DNA from: Micromonospora sp. CCTCC AA 2012012
Lineage (GTDB): Bacteria; Actinomycetota; Actinomycetes; Mycobacteriales; Micromonosporaceae
DNA length: 64,000 bases
Assembly: GCF_040499845.1 (NCBI RefSeq)
Contig: NZ_CP159342.1
Coordinates: 5,270,001 to 5,334,000 of the forward strand
Direction: 5' to 3'
The stretch's first letter is position 1. Each line of letters starts with the position of its first letter. The notes under the pieces are model-generated. The model saw only the letters and a program-made list of their open reading frames with translations. It was not told the DNA's origin and searched no databases. Shown here in pieces: positions 1 to 9,268 of the stretch. The translations under genes were made by a program, and so were the position numbers.

Positions 1-3000
1 CTCGCGCTCTCCACCCTGCCGAAGGCGCCCGGCAGCGGCCGGGAAGGCTACGCCGCCCAGCTCGGCCGGATCCTCGCCCGGCGGGGCGTCATCGCCATGG
101 ACCGCAGCGTGCTGCGGGAACTCGACCGGATCGACACGGTGGTGCTGGACGCGGCGGTCCTCGGCTCCGACCGGGGCGTGCTCGCCGACCTGGCCCCGCT
201 GCCGGGCGCCGACACCGGCCAGGTGGCCGCGCGGGCCTTCGCGCTCTTCGATCCCGCCGCCCCGGACCGGTTGCACCACGTCGACGGCTGGCGGCTCGGC
301 CCGCTCGACCGGATCGACGCCGACGACCCGGGCGACACCCCGGAGAGCCGCCGGCTCCGCGACACCGGCGGCACGCTGCTGGGGCTGGCCGACGGCGACC
401 GGCTCGCCGCGCTGCTCCGGGTGGAGCCGGAACCCGCCCCCGGCGTCGACGCCCTGCCGACCGCCGCCCGTCTGGCCGGCCTGCGGCTCGTCGTGGCCGG
501 CGACGACGAGCGTCGGTACGGCTTCGCCGACGCCCTCGTGCCCGGCGGCGACCGGCTCGCCGACTCCGTGCGCGCCCTGCAACGCGACGGGGCCGTGGTG
601 ATGGTGGTCTCCGGCGACCGGGCGGCCCTCGCCGCCGCCGACTGCGGACTCGGCGTGGCCGGCGACGAGGACCTGCCGCCGTGGGGTGCCCACCTGCTGG
701 TCGGCACCGACCTGCGGGTTCCCGCCCTGCTGATCGAGGCGACCGGGGTGGCCCGGCGGACAGCCGGCCAGAACATCCGGATCGCGATGGCCGGCAGTGG
801 ACTCGCCGCGCTCGGGGCGTTCACCGCGGACCCCCGGCAGCTCCCCGGGCGGGCCCTGACCACGGTCAACGGCGCCGCCGCGCTCGCCTTCGCACACGGC
901 GTGTTCCGGGCCCGCCGGCTGCCGGACCGGACCGCCGCGCCCGTACCGGCGCTCACCGCCTGGCACCTGATGCCGATGGAGACGGTGCTCGGCCAGCTCG
1001 ACACCGGACCGCAGGGGCTCAGCGGCGCCGAGGCGGCCCGCCGCCGACGGGTCGTGACCGGCGACGGGACCGGCCCGGCCGGGCTGCTCCGGGCGTTCGT
1101 CGACGAGCTGGCCAACCCGCTGACGCCGGTGCTCGCCGCCGGGGCGGTGCTCTCGGCCACCTTCGGCTCGCTCGTCGACGCCGCCCTGGTCGGCGGCGTG
1201 GTGGGCGGCTCCGCGCTGGTCGGCGCGGTGCACCAGCGCAACACCGAGCGCTCCCTGGCCGAGCTGCTGTCCCGCTCGGCGGTAACCGCGCGGGTGCTCC
1301 GCGACGGCGTGGAGCAGGTGGTCGCGGCTGAGGAACTGGTGCCGGGGGACGTGATCACGGTCGGGCCCGGTGACGCGATCCCGGCCGACTGCCGGGTGCT
1401 CGACGCGGACGGGCTGGAGACCGACGAGTCGTCCCTGACCGGTGAGTCGCTGCCGGTCGCCAAGACGGACGAGCCGGTGGTGGCCGCCGCCGTCGCCGAC
1501 CGCCGTTCCATGCTCTACGAGGGCACCACCGTCGCCGCCGGACACGGCACCGCCGTGGTGGTGGCCACCGGCGCGGAGACCGAGTCGGGGCGGAGCCTCG
1601 CGCTGGCCCGCCAGGCACCCCCGGCCAGCGGGGTGGAGGCCCGGCTCGGCAAGCTGACCAGCTCCGCCGTGCCACTGGCGGCCGGGTCGGCGATCGCGGT
1701 GGCCGGGGCGGGGCTGCTGCGGGGCGTACCCCTGGCGGAGACGGCCGCGACCGCCGCGAACCTGGCCGTCGCGTCCGTGCCGGAAGGGCTGCCGTTCCTG
1801 GTCAGCGCCGCCCAGCTGGCGGCCGCCCGGCGGCTGGCCGAACACGGCGCCCTGGTCCGCAACCCGCGCACCATCGAGGCGCTGGGCCGGGTGGACGTGC
1901 TCTGCTTCGACAAGACCGGCACCCTCACCGAGGGAAAGCTGCTGCTGGCCGGGGTGGGCGACGGCGACGGCAACCGGTACGCCCCGCCGGACCGGCTCGG
2001 CCAGGAGCTGAAGCTGACCCTCGCCACCGCGCTGCGGGCCACCCCCGCCGCCGCCGACCCGGACGAGTTGCCCCAGCACACCGACCGGGCGGTACGACGC
2101 GGCGCGACGACCGCCGAGGTGACCGAGCAGACCGGCGCGACCGGCTGGACGGCGCTGGGCGGGCTGCCCTTCGAACCGTCCCGGGGCTACCACGCCACCG
2201 TGGGACGCGACGCGAACGGGCTGCTGCTCAGCGTGAAAGGGGCGCCCGAGACGGTGCTGCCGCGCTGCGCGGCCCGGCGTACCGGGGCGGGCGACGAGCC
2301 GCTGGACGAGGCCGGTCGGGCGGCGCTGCACACGATGCTCGCCGAGCGGGCCGGTGCCGGGCACCGCATCCTCGCCGTCGCCGAATGCCGGACCGGCGCC
2401 GAGGAGGTGACCGACGAGGACGTACGCGGCCTGGTCTTCGTCGGCTTCCTGGCGCTCGCGGACGGGGTGCGGGAGAGCGCCGCCCCGGCGGTCCGGCGGA
2501 TCCGGCAGGCCGGCGTGCACACCATCATGATCACCGGGGACCACCCGGCCACCGCCGAGGCGATCGCCGCCACCATCAGTCCCGACCACGGCGCGCAGCG
2601 GGTGGTCACCGCGACGGACCTCGACCGGCTCGACGACGACGCCCTCGCCGATCGGCTCGCCCACACCGACGTGGTGGCCCGCTGCACCCCGGCCCACAAG
2701 GTACGCATCATCCAGGCGCTCCAGAAGTGCGGCCGGACGGTGGCGATGACCGGGGACGGCGCCAACGACGCCCCGGCGATCCGGCTGGCCGACGTGGGCA
2801 TCGCCCTCGGCCAGCGGGGCACCCCGGCCGCGCGGGCCGCCGCCGACCTGGTGGTCACCGACGACCGGCTGGAGACCATCATCGCCACCCTGGTCGAGGG
2901 GCGGGCCATGTGGTCCTCGGTACGGCACGCGCTGAGCATCCTCGTCGGCGGCAACCTCGGCGAGATCGCGTTCAGCGTGCTCTCCGCCGCCGCCACCGGG

Positions 3001-3543
3001 CGGTCCGCCCTGACCGGCCGGCAGCTCCTCCTGGTCAACCTGCTCACCGACCTGGCACCGGCCCTGGCCATCGCGGTCCGCCCGCCCGCCGCCGACGGGG
3101 CCGACCATCTGCTGCGGGAGGGCCCGGACACCTCGCTCGGCGAGACGATGACCCGGGAGATCGCGTTGCGGGCCGCGGCCACCACGCTGGGCGCGACCGC
3201 CGGCTGGACGCTCGCCCGGTACACCGGTCGACGGCGGCGGGCCGGCACCGTCGCGCTGGCCTCACTGGTCGGCACCCAGCTCGGGCAGACCGTGCTGGCC
3301 GGCGGGACCAGCCCCACCGTGCTCGCCTCGACCGCCGCCTCCGTCGGTGTGCTGGTCGCGGTGGTGCAGACCCCCGGGGTGAGCCAGTTCTTCGGCTGCA
3401 CGCCGCTGGGTCCGGTGGGTTGGGGCATCGCCGCCGGTTCGGCGATCGGCGCCACCGTCGCCAACGGCGCCCTCACCCGCCTCGTCGACCGCACCCTGTC
3501 CGCTGCCGACAAGCGGGAGCATGGGCGCGACGAACGAGGGTAG
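1..3543 (+). CDS. P-type cation-transporting ATPase, 5' end cut by window
   Basis: The frame is open from base 1, so the N-terminus lies outside the window; an internal ATG at 97 should not be taken as the start. The visible part is about 1180 residues. It has the actuator-type TGES motif (about 1438-1450), the phosphorylation motif DKTGTLT (about 1909-1930), the hinge GDGAND (about 2755-2772) and C-terminal hydrophobic segments. These are the signature residues of ion pumps that form an aspartyl-phosphate. The long, poorly conserved N-terminal part recalls the oversized mycobacterial CtpI-like pumps. The transported ion cannot be read from the sequence. It ends nine bases before the MBL-fold gene and may share its transcript. 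Confidence 0.9.
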   Translation, partial: LALSTLPKAPGSGREGYAAQLGRILARRGVIAMDRSVLRELDRIDTVVLDAAVLGSDRGVLADLAPLPGADTGQVAARAFALFDPAAPDRLHHVDGWRLGPLDRIDADDPGDTPESRRLRDTGGTLLGLADGDRLAALLRVEPEPAPGVDALPTAARLAGLRLVVAGDDERRYGFADALVPGGDRLADSVRALQRDGAVVMVVSGDRAALAAADCGLGVAGDEDLPPWGAHLLVGTDLRVPALLIEATGVARRTAGQNIRIAMAGSGLAALGAFTADPRQLPGRALTTVNGAAALAFAHGVFRARRLPDRTAAPVPALTAWHLMPMETVLGQLDTGPQGLSGAEAARRRRVVTGDGTGPAGLLRAFVDELANPLTPVLAAGAVLSATFGSLVDAALVGGVVGGSALVGAVHQRNTERSLAELLSRSAVTARVLRDGVEQVVAAEELVPGDVITVGPGDAIPADCRVLDADGLETDESSLTGESLPVAKTDEPVVAAAVADRRSMLYEGTTVAAGHGTAVVVATGAETESGRSLALARQAPPASGVEARLGKLTSSAVPLAAGSAIAVAGAGLLRGVPLAETAATAANLAVASVPEGLPFLVSAAQLAAARRLAEHGALVRNPRTIEALGRVDVLCFDKTGTLTEGKLLLAGVGDGDGNRYAPPDRLGQELKLTLATALRATPAAADPDELPQHTDRAVRRGATTAEVTEQTGATGWTALGGLPFEPSRGYHATVGRDANGLLLSVKGAPETVLPRCAARRTGAGDEPLDEAGRAALHTMLAERAGAGHRILAVAECRTGAEEVTDEDVRGLVFVGFLALADGVRESAAPAVRRIRQAGVHTIMITGDHPATAEAIAATISPDHGAQRVVTATDLDRLDDDALADRLAHTDVVARCTPAHKVRIIQALQKCGRTVAMTGDGANDAPAIRLADVGIALGQRGTPAARAAADLVVTDDRLETIIATLVEGRAMWSSVRHALSILVGGNLGEIAFSVLSAAATGRSALTGRQLLLVNLLTDLAPALAIAVRPPAADGADHLLREGPDTSLGETMTREIALRAAATTLGATAGWTLARYTGRRRRAGTVALASLVGTQLGQTVLAGGTSPTVLASTAASVGVLVAVVQTPGVSQFFGCTPLGPVGWGIAAGSAIGATVANGALTRLVDRTLSAADKREHGRDERG

Positions 3544-3552
3544 GGGTCAACC

Positions 3553-4359
3553 ATGGGCAGCGACGCACCCGAGGTGACCTTCGTCGGCACCGCGACGACC
3601 GTGCTCCGGATCGGTGGGTTCACCCTGCTCACCGATCCGAACTTCCTGCACCGGGGGCAGCGGGCCTACCTCGGTCACGGGCTCTGGTCGAAACGCAGCA
3701 CCGACCCGGCGCTCACCCTTCCCGAGCTGCCCGCACTGGACGCGGTGGTCCTGTCCCACCTGCACGGCGACCACTTCGACCGGGTCGCCCGCCGGGGTCT
3801 CGACCACGCGCTGCCGATCGTCACCACACCCGAGGCGGAACGGAAACTGCGCCGCTGGGGTTTCCACGCGGCGCAGGGGCTGCCCACCTGGCGCTCGTAC
3901 GAGCTGCACCGGGGCGACGCCACCCTGCGGCTCACCTCGCTGCCCGGCCAGCACGGGCCGGGCGCGCTCGACCGGCTGCTGCCCGACGTGATGGGCACGA
4001 TGGTCGACCTGGAACGCGGCGGCTCCCGCGAGTTCCGCCTCTATGTCACCGGGGACACGCTGCGCCGTCCGCAGCTCGCGCAGATCCCCCAGCGCTACCC
4101 GGACATCGACGCCATGCTGATCCACCTGGGTGGCACCCGGATCGCCGGCATCCTGCTCACCATGGACGCGAAGCAGGGCGCCGACGTGGTGGAGCTGATC
4201 CGTCCGAAGCTGACCGTGCCGATCCACTACGACGACTACCCGGTGTTCCGCTCGCCGCTGCGGCACTTCGTCGAGGAGGCCCGCCGGCGCGGCCTGGTCC
4301 GCCAGGTCCGCACCGTCATGCGCGGCGAGACCGTGCCGCTCACCACGCCGCCCGCCTGA
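3553..4359 (+). CDS. MBL-fold metallo-hydrolase
   Basis: This 268-residue protein belongs to the metallo-beta-lactamase superfamily (UlaG/RomA-like group). The metal-binding motif HLHGDHFD lies near residues 70-77. Further candidate ligands are the His in GQHGPG, the Asp in TGDTL and the His in IHYDDY near the C-terminus. The protein has no signal peptide and should be cytoplasmic. The ATG at 3553 follows a purine-rich stretch just after the ATPase stop, so the two genes are probably co-transcribed. The substrate is unknown. A perfect hairpin follows the stop. Confidence 0.88.
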   Translation: MGSDAPEVTFVGTATTVLRIGGFTLLTDPNFLHRGQRAYLGHGLWSKRSTDPALTLPELPALDAVVLSHLHGDHFDRVARRGLDHALPIVTTPEAERKLRRWGFHAAQGLPTWRSYELHRGDATLRLTSLPGQHGPGALDRLLPDVMGTMVDLERGGSREFRLYVTGDTLRRPQLAQIPQRYPDIDAMLIHLGGTRIAGILLTMDAKQGADVVELIRPKLTVPIHYDDYPVFRSPLRHFVEEARRRGLVRQVRTVMRGETVPLTTPPA

Positions 4360-4362
4360 CCA

Positions 4363-4409
4363 CGCCGATCGCCGCCCGTCCGGCGGGACCGGAGGGGCGG
4401 CGATCGGCG
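4363..4409 (+). terminator. Hairpin after MBL gene
   Basis: Perfect 15-bp inverted repeat (arms 4363-4377 and 4395-4409) beginning three bases after the MBL stop. There is no T-run, as is common for actinobacterial terminators. Confidence 0.6.
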
Positions 4410-4594
4410 TACGGGCGGGTCAGTCGCGCTCGGAGAGGTCACGTCACTGGTCATGATCTCGCGTGCGGTCGGCATCGGCGTCACACCTCACCCTCGGGGG
4501 GATCGTTGTCCCGTTTCCTGCCCCCGGCCGGCGGAGGCACGGCCGGCACATGGACGGCCACCTGCGGGGAATGCGGCGAGTGGAGGTGATCGAC

Positions 4595-4885
4595 GTGACG
4601 TTCGTCCAGGTGATCGAGTACGAGTCGGACCGCCCCGACGAGGTGCGCGAACTCAGTGAGGACTGGGCACGGCACCAGCTGTCGAACGCCCCGGCCCGGA
4701 TGACGGTGGCGGAGGACCGCGAGCGGCCCGGCCACTTCGTGATGGTGGCCGAGTTCGACAACTACGAACAGGCGATGGCGCACAGCTCCCAGCCGGAGAC
4801 CGGCGCGTACGCCGACCGGTTGCGCCGGTTGGCCCGGAGCGAACCGCGCTTCGTCAACCTGGAGGTCGCCCACCAGGAGACCTGA
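4595..4885 (+). CDS. Small ABM-like (dimeric alpha/beta barrel) protein
   Basis: This is a 96-residue protein. The GTG at 4595 is chosen because GGAGGTGAT lies directly upstream (4582-4590), a near-perfect ribosome binding site; longer in-frame starts lack one. Features such as FVQVIEYESD, HFVMVAEFDNYEQAMAHS and a terminal FVNLEV resemble the antibiotic-biosynthesis-monooxygenase / dimeric alpha-beta barrel fold. No catalytic role can be assigned. The gene stands alone between two hairpins. Confidence 0.8.
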   Translation: MTFVQVIEYESDRPDEVRELSEDWARHQLSNAPARMTVAEDRERPGHFVMVAEFDNYEQAMAHSSQPETGAYADRLRRLARSEPRFVNLEVAHQET

Positions 4886-4898
4886 CCACCGGCGGCGC

Positions 4899-4928
4899 GC
4901 CCGGGCGGCTCACGGCAGCCGCCCGGGC
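4899..4928 (+). terminator. Hairpin after ABM-like gene
   Basis: Perfect 12-bp inverted repeat (4899-4910 and 4917-4928) with a six-base loop, 13 bases after the stop codon. Confidence 0.55.
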
Positions 4929-5069
4929 GGCGTTCCGACTAGCTTGGGGGGATGGTCCACGGCGAGCAGTTCCTCAGCACCCGTCCGCAGACCCCCCGTC
5001 CGGTGGACGCCGGACCGACCGCGCCACCCGTGGACCCGTGTAGCGGGGGCCACGGCTGGAAAAAGTGAC

Positions 5070-6521
5070 ATGGTGCCGAAACGTCTGCTGGATGGCCGCT
5101 ACCAGTCCGAGGAGCTGCTGGGCAGCGGCGGCATGGGCGAGGTGTGGCGGGGACGCGACCTGCGGCTCGACCGCCCGGTGGCGATCAAGGTGCTCACCGC
5201 GGCCGGCCTCGACGAACCGCAGGCCGCCGAACGCTTCGACCGCGAGGCCCGTACGGCGGCCCGGCTGAGCCACCCGCACATCGTCGGGGTGTACGACTTC
5301 GGCACCGAGGAGGACGACTCCTACCTGGTCATGGAGCTGGTCGAGGGGCGTACGGTGGCGCAGCTGATCGCCGCCGGTCCGCTCGCCCTCGGTCAGGCGC
5401 TGTCGATCGCCGTGCAGGTCAGCGACGGGATCGCCGCCGCGCACGCCGCCGGGGTGGTGCATCGGGACGTCAAGCCCGGCAATCTGATCGTCACCCCGTC
5501 CGGCACGGTGAAGATCTGCGACTTCGGCATCGCCCGGCTCCCCCGGACGGCCGGCCAGAACAGCCTCACCGGTCCGGCGACCAAGCTGGGCACCAGCTCG
5601 TACATGTCGCCCGAGCAGGCCCTGGGCCGACCGGTCGACCCCCGCACCGACCTGTACGGCCTGGGCTGCACGCTCTACGCGATGCTGGCCGGCACCCCGC
5701 CGTTCGCCGGTGACCCGCTGAGCGTGCTGCACCAGCACGTCAACGAACCGCCTCCGCCGCTGCGGGAGCGCCGTCCCGACGTACCGGTGAAGCTGGACAC
5801 CGTGGTGGCGGAGCTGCTGGCGAAGGACCCGGCGGACCGGCCCACCGACGCCGCCGCGGTCCGGGACCGGCTCGCGGCGCTGCTGCCGGCGGCGGGTTCC
5901 CCCGCCGCCCCCGTCCCGGTGGTGCCGCTGCCCGCCTCGGCCGGGAAGCGCCCGCCCGGGCCGGCCCGGCGGCGCGGAGCCCGCCTCGCGCTGGTGGCCG
6001 CCGCTCTGCTCGGGGTCGCGCTGCTGGCGCTGGCCACCGTGGCCCTGCTGCACCGCGACACCGGCTCGCCGGTCGCCGCACCCACCGTCGCGCCCACCCC
6101 GGTCGCCACCTCGACGGCACCGGCCGCACCGGTGGTGCCGGTCACCGTCGCCCCGCCCACCCCGAAGCCTCGGACGCTCGCCCCCACCACCCGGCCCCCG
6201 GCCACCCGGACGACCAGGCCGCCGGCCGCGTCCCGCACGCCGAGGCCCGCCCCACCCGCCGACCCGATCGTGGCGATCCGGCTCTCCATCCAGCGGCAGG
6301 TGGCGACGGGCCAGCTCAATCCGGACGCGGCGAAGGACCTGCACACCAAGGTGGACGCCATCGCCAAGGAGATCGCCGAGAACGACCCGGACCAGGCCGA
6401 GGCCCAGCTCAAGAAGCTGCGGGACAAGCTCGCCGAGCTGCGGCGGGGCGGCAGGCTGACCGCGGCCGGCTACACCGCGCTGAGCGCCGACGCCGACCGG
6501 ATCGCCGCCGAGCTGCGCTGA
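5070..6521 (+). CDS. Membrane-bound Ser/Thr protein kinase (PASTA-less)
   Basis: This 483-residue protein has an N-terminal Hanks-type kinase domain (about 1-265): glycine loop GSGGMGEVW, VAIK lysine, catalytic HRDVKPGN, DFG (CDFGIARL) and SPEQ. These residues are intact, so it should be active. One transmembrane helix lies near residues 305-325. A Pro/Thr-rich linker follows, then an extracytoplasmic helical tail with pattern GQLNPDAA ... GGRLTAAGYTAL, resembling FIMAH-type helical bundles. There are no PASTA repeats, so it is not a PknB orthologue. ATG 5070 is chosen because it directly precedes the kinase domain. Longer in-frame starts exist. Confidence 0.9.
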   Translation: MVPKRLLDGRYQSEELLGSGGMGEVWRGRDLRLDRPVAIKVLTAAGLDEPQAAERFDREARTAARLSHPHIVGVYDFGTEEDDSYLVMELVEGRTVAQLIAAGPLALGQALSIAVQVSDGIAAAHAAGVVHRDVKPGNLIVTPSGTVKICDFGIARLPRTAGQNSLTGPATKLGTSSYMSPEQALGRPVDPRTDLYGLGCTLYAMLAGTPPFAGDPLSVLHQHVNEPPPPLRERRPDVPVKLDTVVAELLAKDPADRPTDAAAVRDRLAALLPAAGSPAAPVPVVPLPASAGKRPPGPARRRGARLALVAAALLGVALLALATVALLHRDTGSPVAAPTVAPTPVATSTAPAAPVVPVTVAPPTPKPRTLAPTTRPPATRTTRPPAASRTPRPAPPADPIVAIRLSIQRQVATGQLNPDAAKDLHTKVDAIAKEIAENDPDQAEAQLKKLRDKLAELRRGGRLTAAGYTALSADADRIAAELR

Positions 6522-6527
6522 GCCCGG

Positions 6528-7502
6528 TCAGTGCCAGGTGGCGGCCGCGCGCCGCAGCCGGTCGTTGATCGCCCGACCGACCCCGACGTCGGGCACCGGC
6601 TCGGCCACGATCTCGGTCACCCCGGCGGCGTCGAGCCGGTGCAGCGCGTCGAAGAGCCGCGCGGCCGCCGCCGTCAGGTCACCCTCCGGGGACAGCACCT
6701 CGACCGCGGCCCACCCGTCCGCCGGGCGGTCCCGGAAGGCGAGGAAGCCACGTCGGCCGCCGTCGCCGGCCGCCGGCCCCGCCGCACCCAGCACCAGAGG
6801 GGTACGCGGCGCGTAGTGCGCCGCCAGCGTCCCCGGCGCCACCGGCTGACCCGAACTACCCGCTCGTACGCTCACCGGGCCTACCGCCTCGACCAGCGCC
6901 TCCACCGGCAGCGCGCCCAGCCGCAGCACCACCGGTCGGTCGCCGCGCGCGTCCACGATGGTCGACTCGATGCCGCACCGGGTCGGTCCGCCGTCGAGCA
7001 CCACGTCCACGGCGGCGCCCAGTCCGGCCACCACGTGCTCGGCCCGGGTCGGGCTGAGCTGCCCGAACCGGTTGGCGCTGGGTGCGGCCACCGGCACCCC
7101 GGCGGCGGCGATCAGCGCCCGCGCCGACGCCTCGTCCGGCACCCGGACCGCCATGGTGTCCAGCCCGGAGGTGACGATCGGCGGGATGGCCGCCGGCCGG
7201 TCCACGATCAGGGTCAGCGGGCCGGGCCAGAAGCGCTCCACCAGCGCCGCCACCGCCGCCGGCACCGGACCGACGAGATCGGTCAGGTCGGCCGCGTCGG
7301 CCAGGTGAGTGATCAGCGGGTCGAAGCTGGGCCGCGCCTTCGCCTCGAAGATCCGCGCGGCGGCCCGGGCGTCGAGCGCGTTCGCGCCGAGCCCGTAGAC
7401 CGTCTCGGTGGGGAAGGCGACCAACCCTCCCGTACGCAGGACGGAGGCGGCTTCGGCGATGCCGCTGTCGGCCGGCAGGACGCGCGGGGATCCGGTGCTC
7501 AC
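6528..7502 (-). CDS. L-threonylcarbamoyladenylate synthase (Sua5/YrdC/YwlC)
   Basis: This 324-residue protein makes threonylcarbamoyl-AMP from threonine, bicarbonate and ATP for the t6A37 modification of ANN-decoding tRNAs. The YrdC domain occupies about residues 15-205, with PTETVYGLG, KARPSFDP, the SANRFG segment and CGIESTIVD. A C-terminal Sua5 domain follows, so this is the long form. The start is a GTG with a TAGCGT -10-like hexamer only six bases upstream, which suggests a leaderless transcript. The gene is convergent with the kinase gene, leaving six bases between stops. Confidence 0.93.
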   Translation of the reverse strand: MSTGSPRVLPADSGIAEAASVLRTGGLVAFPTETVYGLGANALDARAAARIFEAKARPSFDPLITHLADAADLTDLVGPVPAAVAALVERFWPGPLTLIVDRPAAIPPIVTSGLDTMAVRVPDEASARALIAAAGVPVAAPSANRFGQLSPTRAEHVVAGLGAAVDVVLDGGPTRCGIESTIVDARGDRPVVLRLGALPVEALVEAVGPVSVRAGSSGQPVAPGTLAAHYAPRTPLVLGAAGPAAGDGGRRGFLAFRDRPADGWAAVEVLSPEGDLTAAAARLFDALHRLDAAGVTEIVAEPVPDVGVGRAINDRLRRAAATWH

Positions 7503-7579
7503 GCCCCGACGCTAGCCTGCCGCCGACGGGCCGGTGCCACGGGTCGGCGGTACGGCGTGACCGGCGGGGCGGTGGTCGG

Positions 7580-7825
7580 TTGCGCCCAGCCCGCGCTCCC
7601 GTTCCGTGGGGGCGGCAGCGACGCCGCGGCAGGCGGGGGGCCTCCGGCGCCTACGCGCCCGTCGGAACCGGCGCGGTGCCGGAAACCGCCGGCATCGTCG
7701 ACACCTGGTGGCAGGGAGCAGACTCGCTCGTCGCGATCCACGACGGCGAAGCGGAACTCTTCGGACGCCCCGACTATCGCGAGGCGCGCGTGTACGCCGG
7801 CAACATCGCCATGGAGTGGCTCTAG
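7580..7825 (+). pseudogene. Short ORF, possible remnant of a lost gene
   Basis: The last 50 or so codons (about 7677-7825) look protein-like, with a GIVDTWWQGADSL ... GRPDYREARVYAG pattern and GC-rich third positions. The first 30 codons are arginine-rich and read like random high-GC sequence. No ribosome binding site is obvious. I do not recognise a family. It could be the 3' remnant of a deleted gene or a small functional gene starting internally. It lies between sua5 and the APH-type gene. Confidence 0.3.
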
Positions 7826-7842
7826 CCGCGCCGGGCGCGTTC

Positions 7843-8574
7843 TCAGACCGGTCGGACCTCGGCGAGCCGCTTGACCGCGTACCCGTCGTCCCAGCAGACC
7901 GCGGCCTCCCAGGCGGCCGACGCCTGCCCGGCGATGTCGTACGCGCCGTCGTCGAGGCCGGCGGCGTTGTCGGGCAGCACCAGGTCGAGGTCGGGGACGT
8001 CGACGTGCGCCTCGTCCCAGTCGATCAGCGCGACCCGGTCCGCGGTCATCCGGACGTTGCCGGGGTTGGGATCGCCATGGACGACGCAGGTCGGATGTCC
8101 GACCAACCGTGCCCACGCCGCCCGGCACCGGGCGACGCCCTCCGGGGGCATCGCGCCGAGGTCGATCTTGGTGCCGGTCTCGGCGTGCAGGAGGTCGGTC
8201 GACGACCGCCAGCCCGGGCGCTGCGGCCAGCCCTGCGTCAGCCGGTGCAACTCGCGCAGGGTGGCGGCCACACGACGCCAGTCGGCCTGCGTCTCGGGCG
8301 GTCCACCGTCCAGGTAGGGCATCACCACCAGACCGTCGACGAACAGCCGGCCGTCCCTGGTCGGGATCGGCACCGGCACGGTCAGACCGGCCCGGTCGAG
8401 GTGTTGCAGGAGCCCGGTCTCCCAGGCCAGATCGGCGTCGCTCCTGCTGCCGAGACGACCGACCGCGAGGCGCCCGCCGACGCGTACGCTCCACACCTCG
8501 TTGGCGACTCCGCCGGTGAGCGGTTCGATGCGAGTGGCGTCCTCACCCCACCGCCCGAGTGTTTCCCACCCCAT
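7843..8574 (-). CDS. Aminoglycoside phosphotransferase (APH)-family kinase
   Basis: This 243-residue protein has the APH/choline-kinase fold. The catalytic loop VVHGDPNPGNV and metal-binding LIDWDEAHV lie around residues 160-190. A GGVANEVWSV segment near the N-terminus stands for the nucleotide-binding strand. ATG 8574 is chosen because the fold begins right after it; upstream in-frame sequence is arginine/serine-rich. The substrate cannot be inferred; many chromosomal members act on small metabolites rather than drugs. Confidence 0.85.
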   Translation of the reverse strand: MGWETLGRWGEDATRIEPLTGGVANEVWSVRVGGRLAVGRLGSRSDADLAWETGLLQHLDRAGLTVPVPIPTRDGRLFVDGLVVMPYLDGGPPETQADWRRVAATLRELHRLTQGWPQRPGWRSSTDLLHAETGTKIDLGAMPPEGVARCRAAWARLVGHPTCVVHGDPNPGNVRMTADRVALIDWDEAHVDVPDLDLVLPDNAAGLDDGAYDIAGQASAAWEAAVCWDDGYAVKRLAEVRPV

Positions 8575-8737
8575 CGGCCAGATCCTACGGACGTTCACGG
8601 CTCTACGACCGGCTGCGTCACTCTCGCTCGCTGAAGGTCCACCATCGTGGGTCGCTCCGCTGGCGTTCTGGCGGCTCGGGCCCCGTGATGTTCTCGGGCG
8701 GATACCAGATGCCCCGCCAGACAGGCACCCCGAGCGA

Positions 8738-8944
8738 TCAACCACCGGACACGGTGCCGGGCTGAAACTCGGCCAGATCCGGATCCTCGACGACCTTCGT
8801 CATCGGTGGCACATGCGGTCCGTACCGGTGTCTGACTATCTCCAGGCAGTCGTCGAGACCCTGGCCGGTCACACCCACCACAGGCGGCCAGCCGCGCGGG
8901 TAGATCGCCGAGAGGTCGAAGTGAAACCAGTACCTGTCCATCAT
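8738..8944 (-). CDS. Small hypothetical protein
   Basis: This is a 68-residue protein beginning MMDRYWFHFDLS and ending VSGG. Composition is protein-like (aromatic N-terminus, few arginine runs) and differs from the arginine/serine-rich shadow frames nearby. Tandem ATGs at 8944 and 8941 follow a weak AGG. It starts 33 bases downstream of tRNA-Ala on the same strand and may be on the same transcript. I do not recognise a family and assign no function. Confidence 0.5.
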   Translation of the reverse strand: MMDRYWFHFDLSAIYPRGWPPVVGVTGQGLDDCLEIVRHRYGPHVPPMTKVVEDPDLAEFQPGTVSGG

Positions 8945-8977
8945 GACGAACCTGAGATAGACCAAGGGAAGTCCTGG

Positions 8978-9050
8978 TGGAGCCCAGGGGACTCGAACCC
9001 CTAACCCCTGCCTTGCAAAGGCAGTGCTCTGCCAGTTGAGCTAGGGCCCC
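8978..9050 (-). tRNA. tRNA-Ala (anticodon UGC)
   Basis: A 73-nt cloverleaf on the minus strand. The acceptor GGGGCCC pairs with GGGCTCC and the discriminator is A. The anticodon stem CTGCC/GGCAG encloses TTTGCAA, giving anticodon TGC. The T-arm has GGTTCGAGTCC. The 3' CCA is not encoded. Confidence 0.97.
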
Positions 9051-9096
9051 GAGGGCGGACGACTCCGCCGGGTGCTGGCAGCCGGGAGACGGACGC

Positions 9097-9225
9097 TCAG
9101 CGCAGGTCGGGGGCGGTGGTCGCCTCGTGCCACAGAGCGCGCTCGTCGTTCGACGCCTTGACCTTCTTGGCGACGACGGCGGCCACTCCGACGACGCCGG
9201 CCAGGATCAGCAGCTTCTTGAACAT
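9097..9225 (-). CDS. DLW-39 family small protein
   Basis: This 42-residue protein begins MFKKLLILAGVVGVAAVVA, a short hydrophobic segment, followed by a charged tail with ALWHEAT. The size, the membrane-anchored N-terminus and the conserved LW pair match the actinobacterial DLW-39 family, normally encoded between gyrA/DUF3566 and tRNA genes as here. GAGGGG upstream serves as ribosome binding site. Function is unknown; a single-pass membrane location is inferred. Confidence 0.8.
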   Translation of the reverse strand: MFKKLLILAGVVGVAAVVAKKVKASNDERALWHEATTAPDLR

Positions 9226-9268
9226 TGGGGCGACCCCTCGCGCTCGACTATCGTCGGACGATGTGCGG

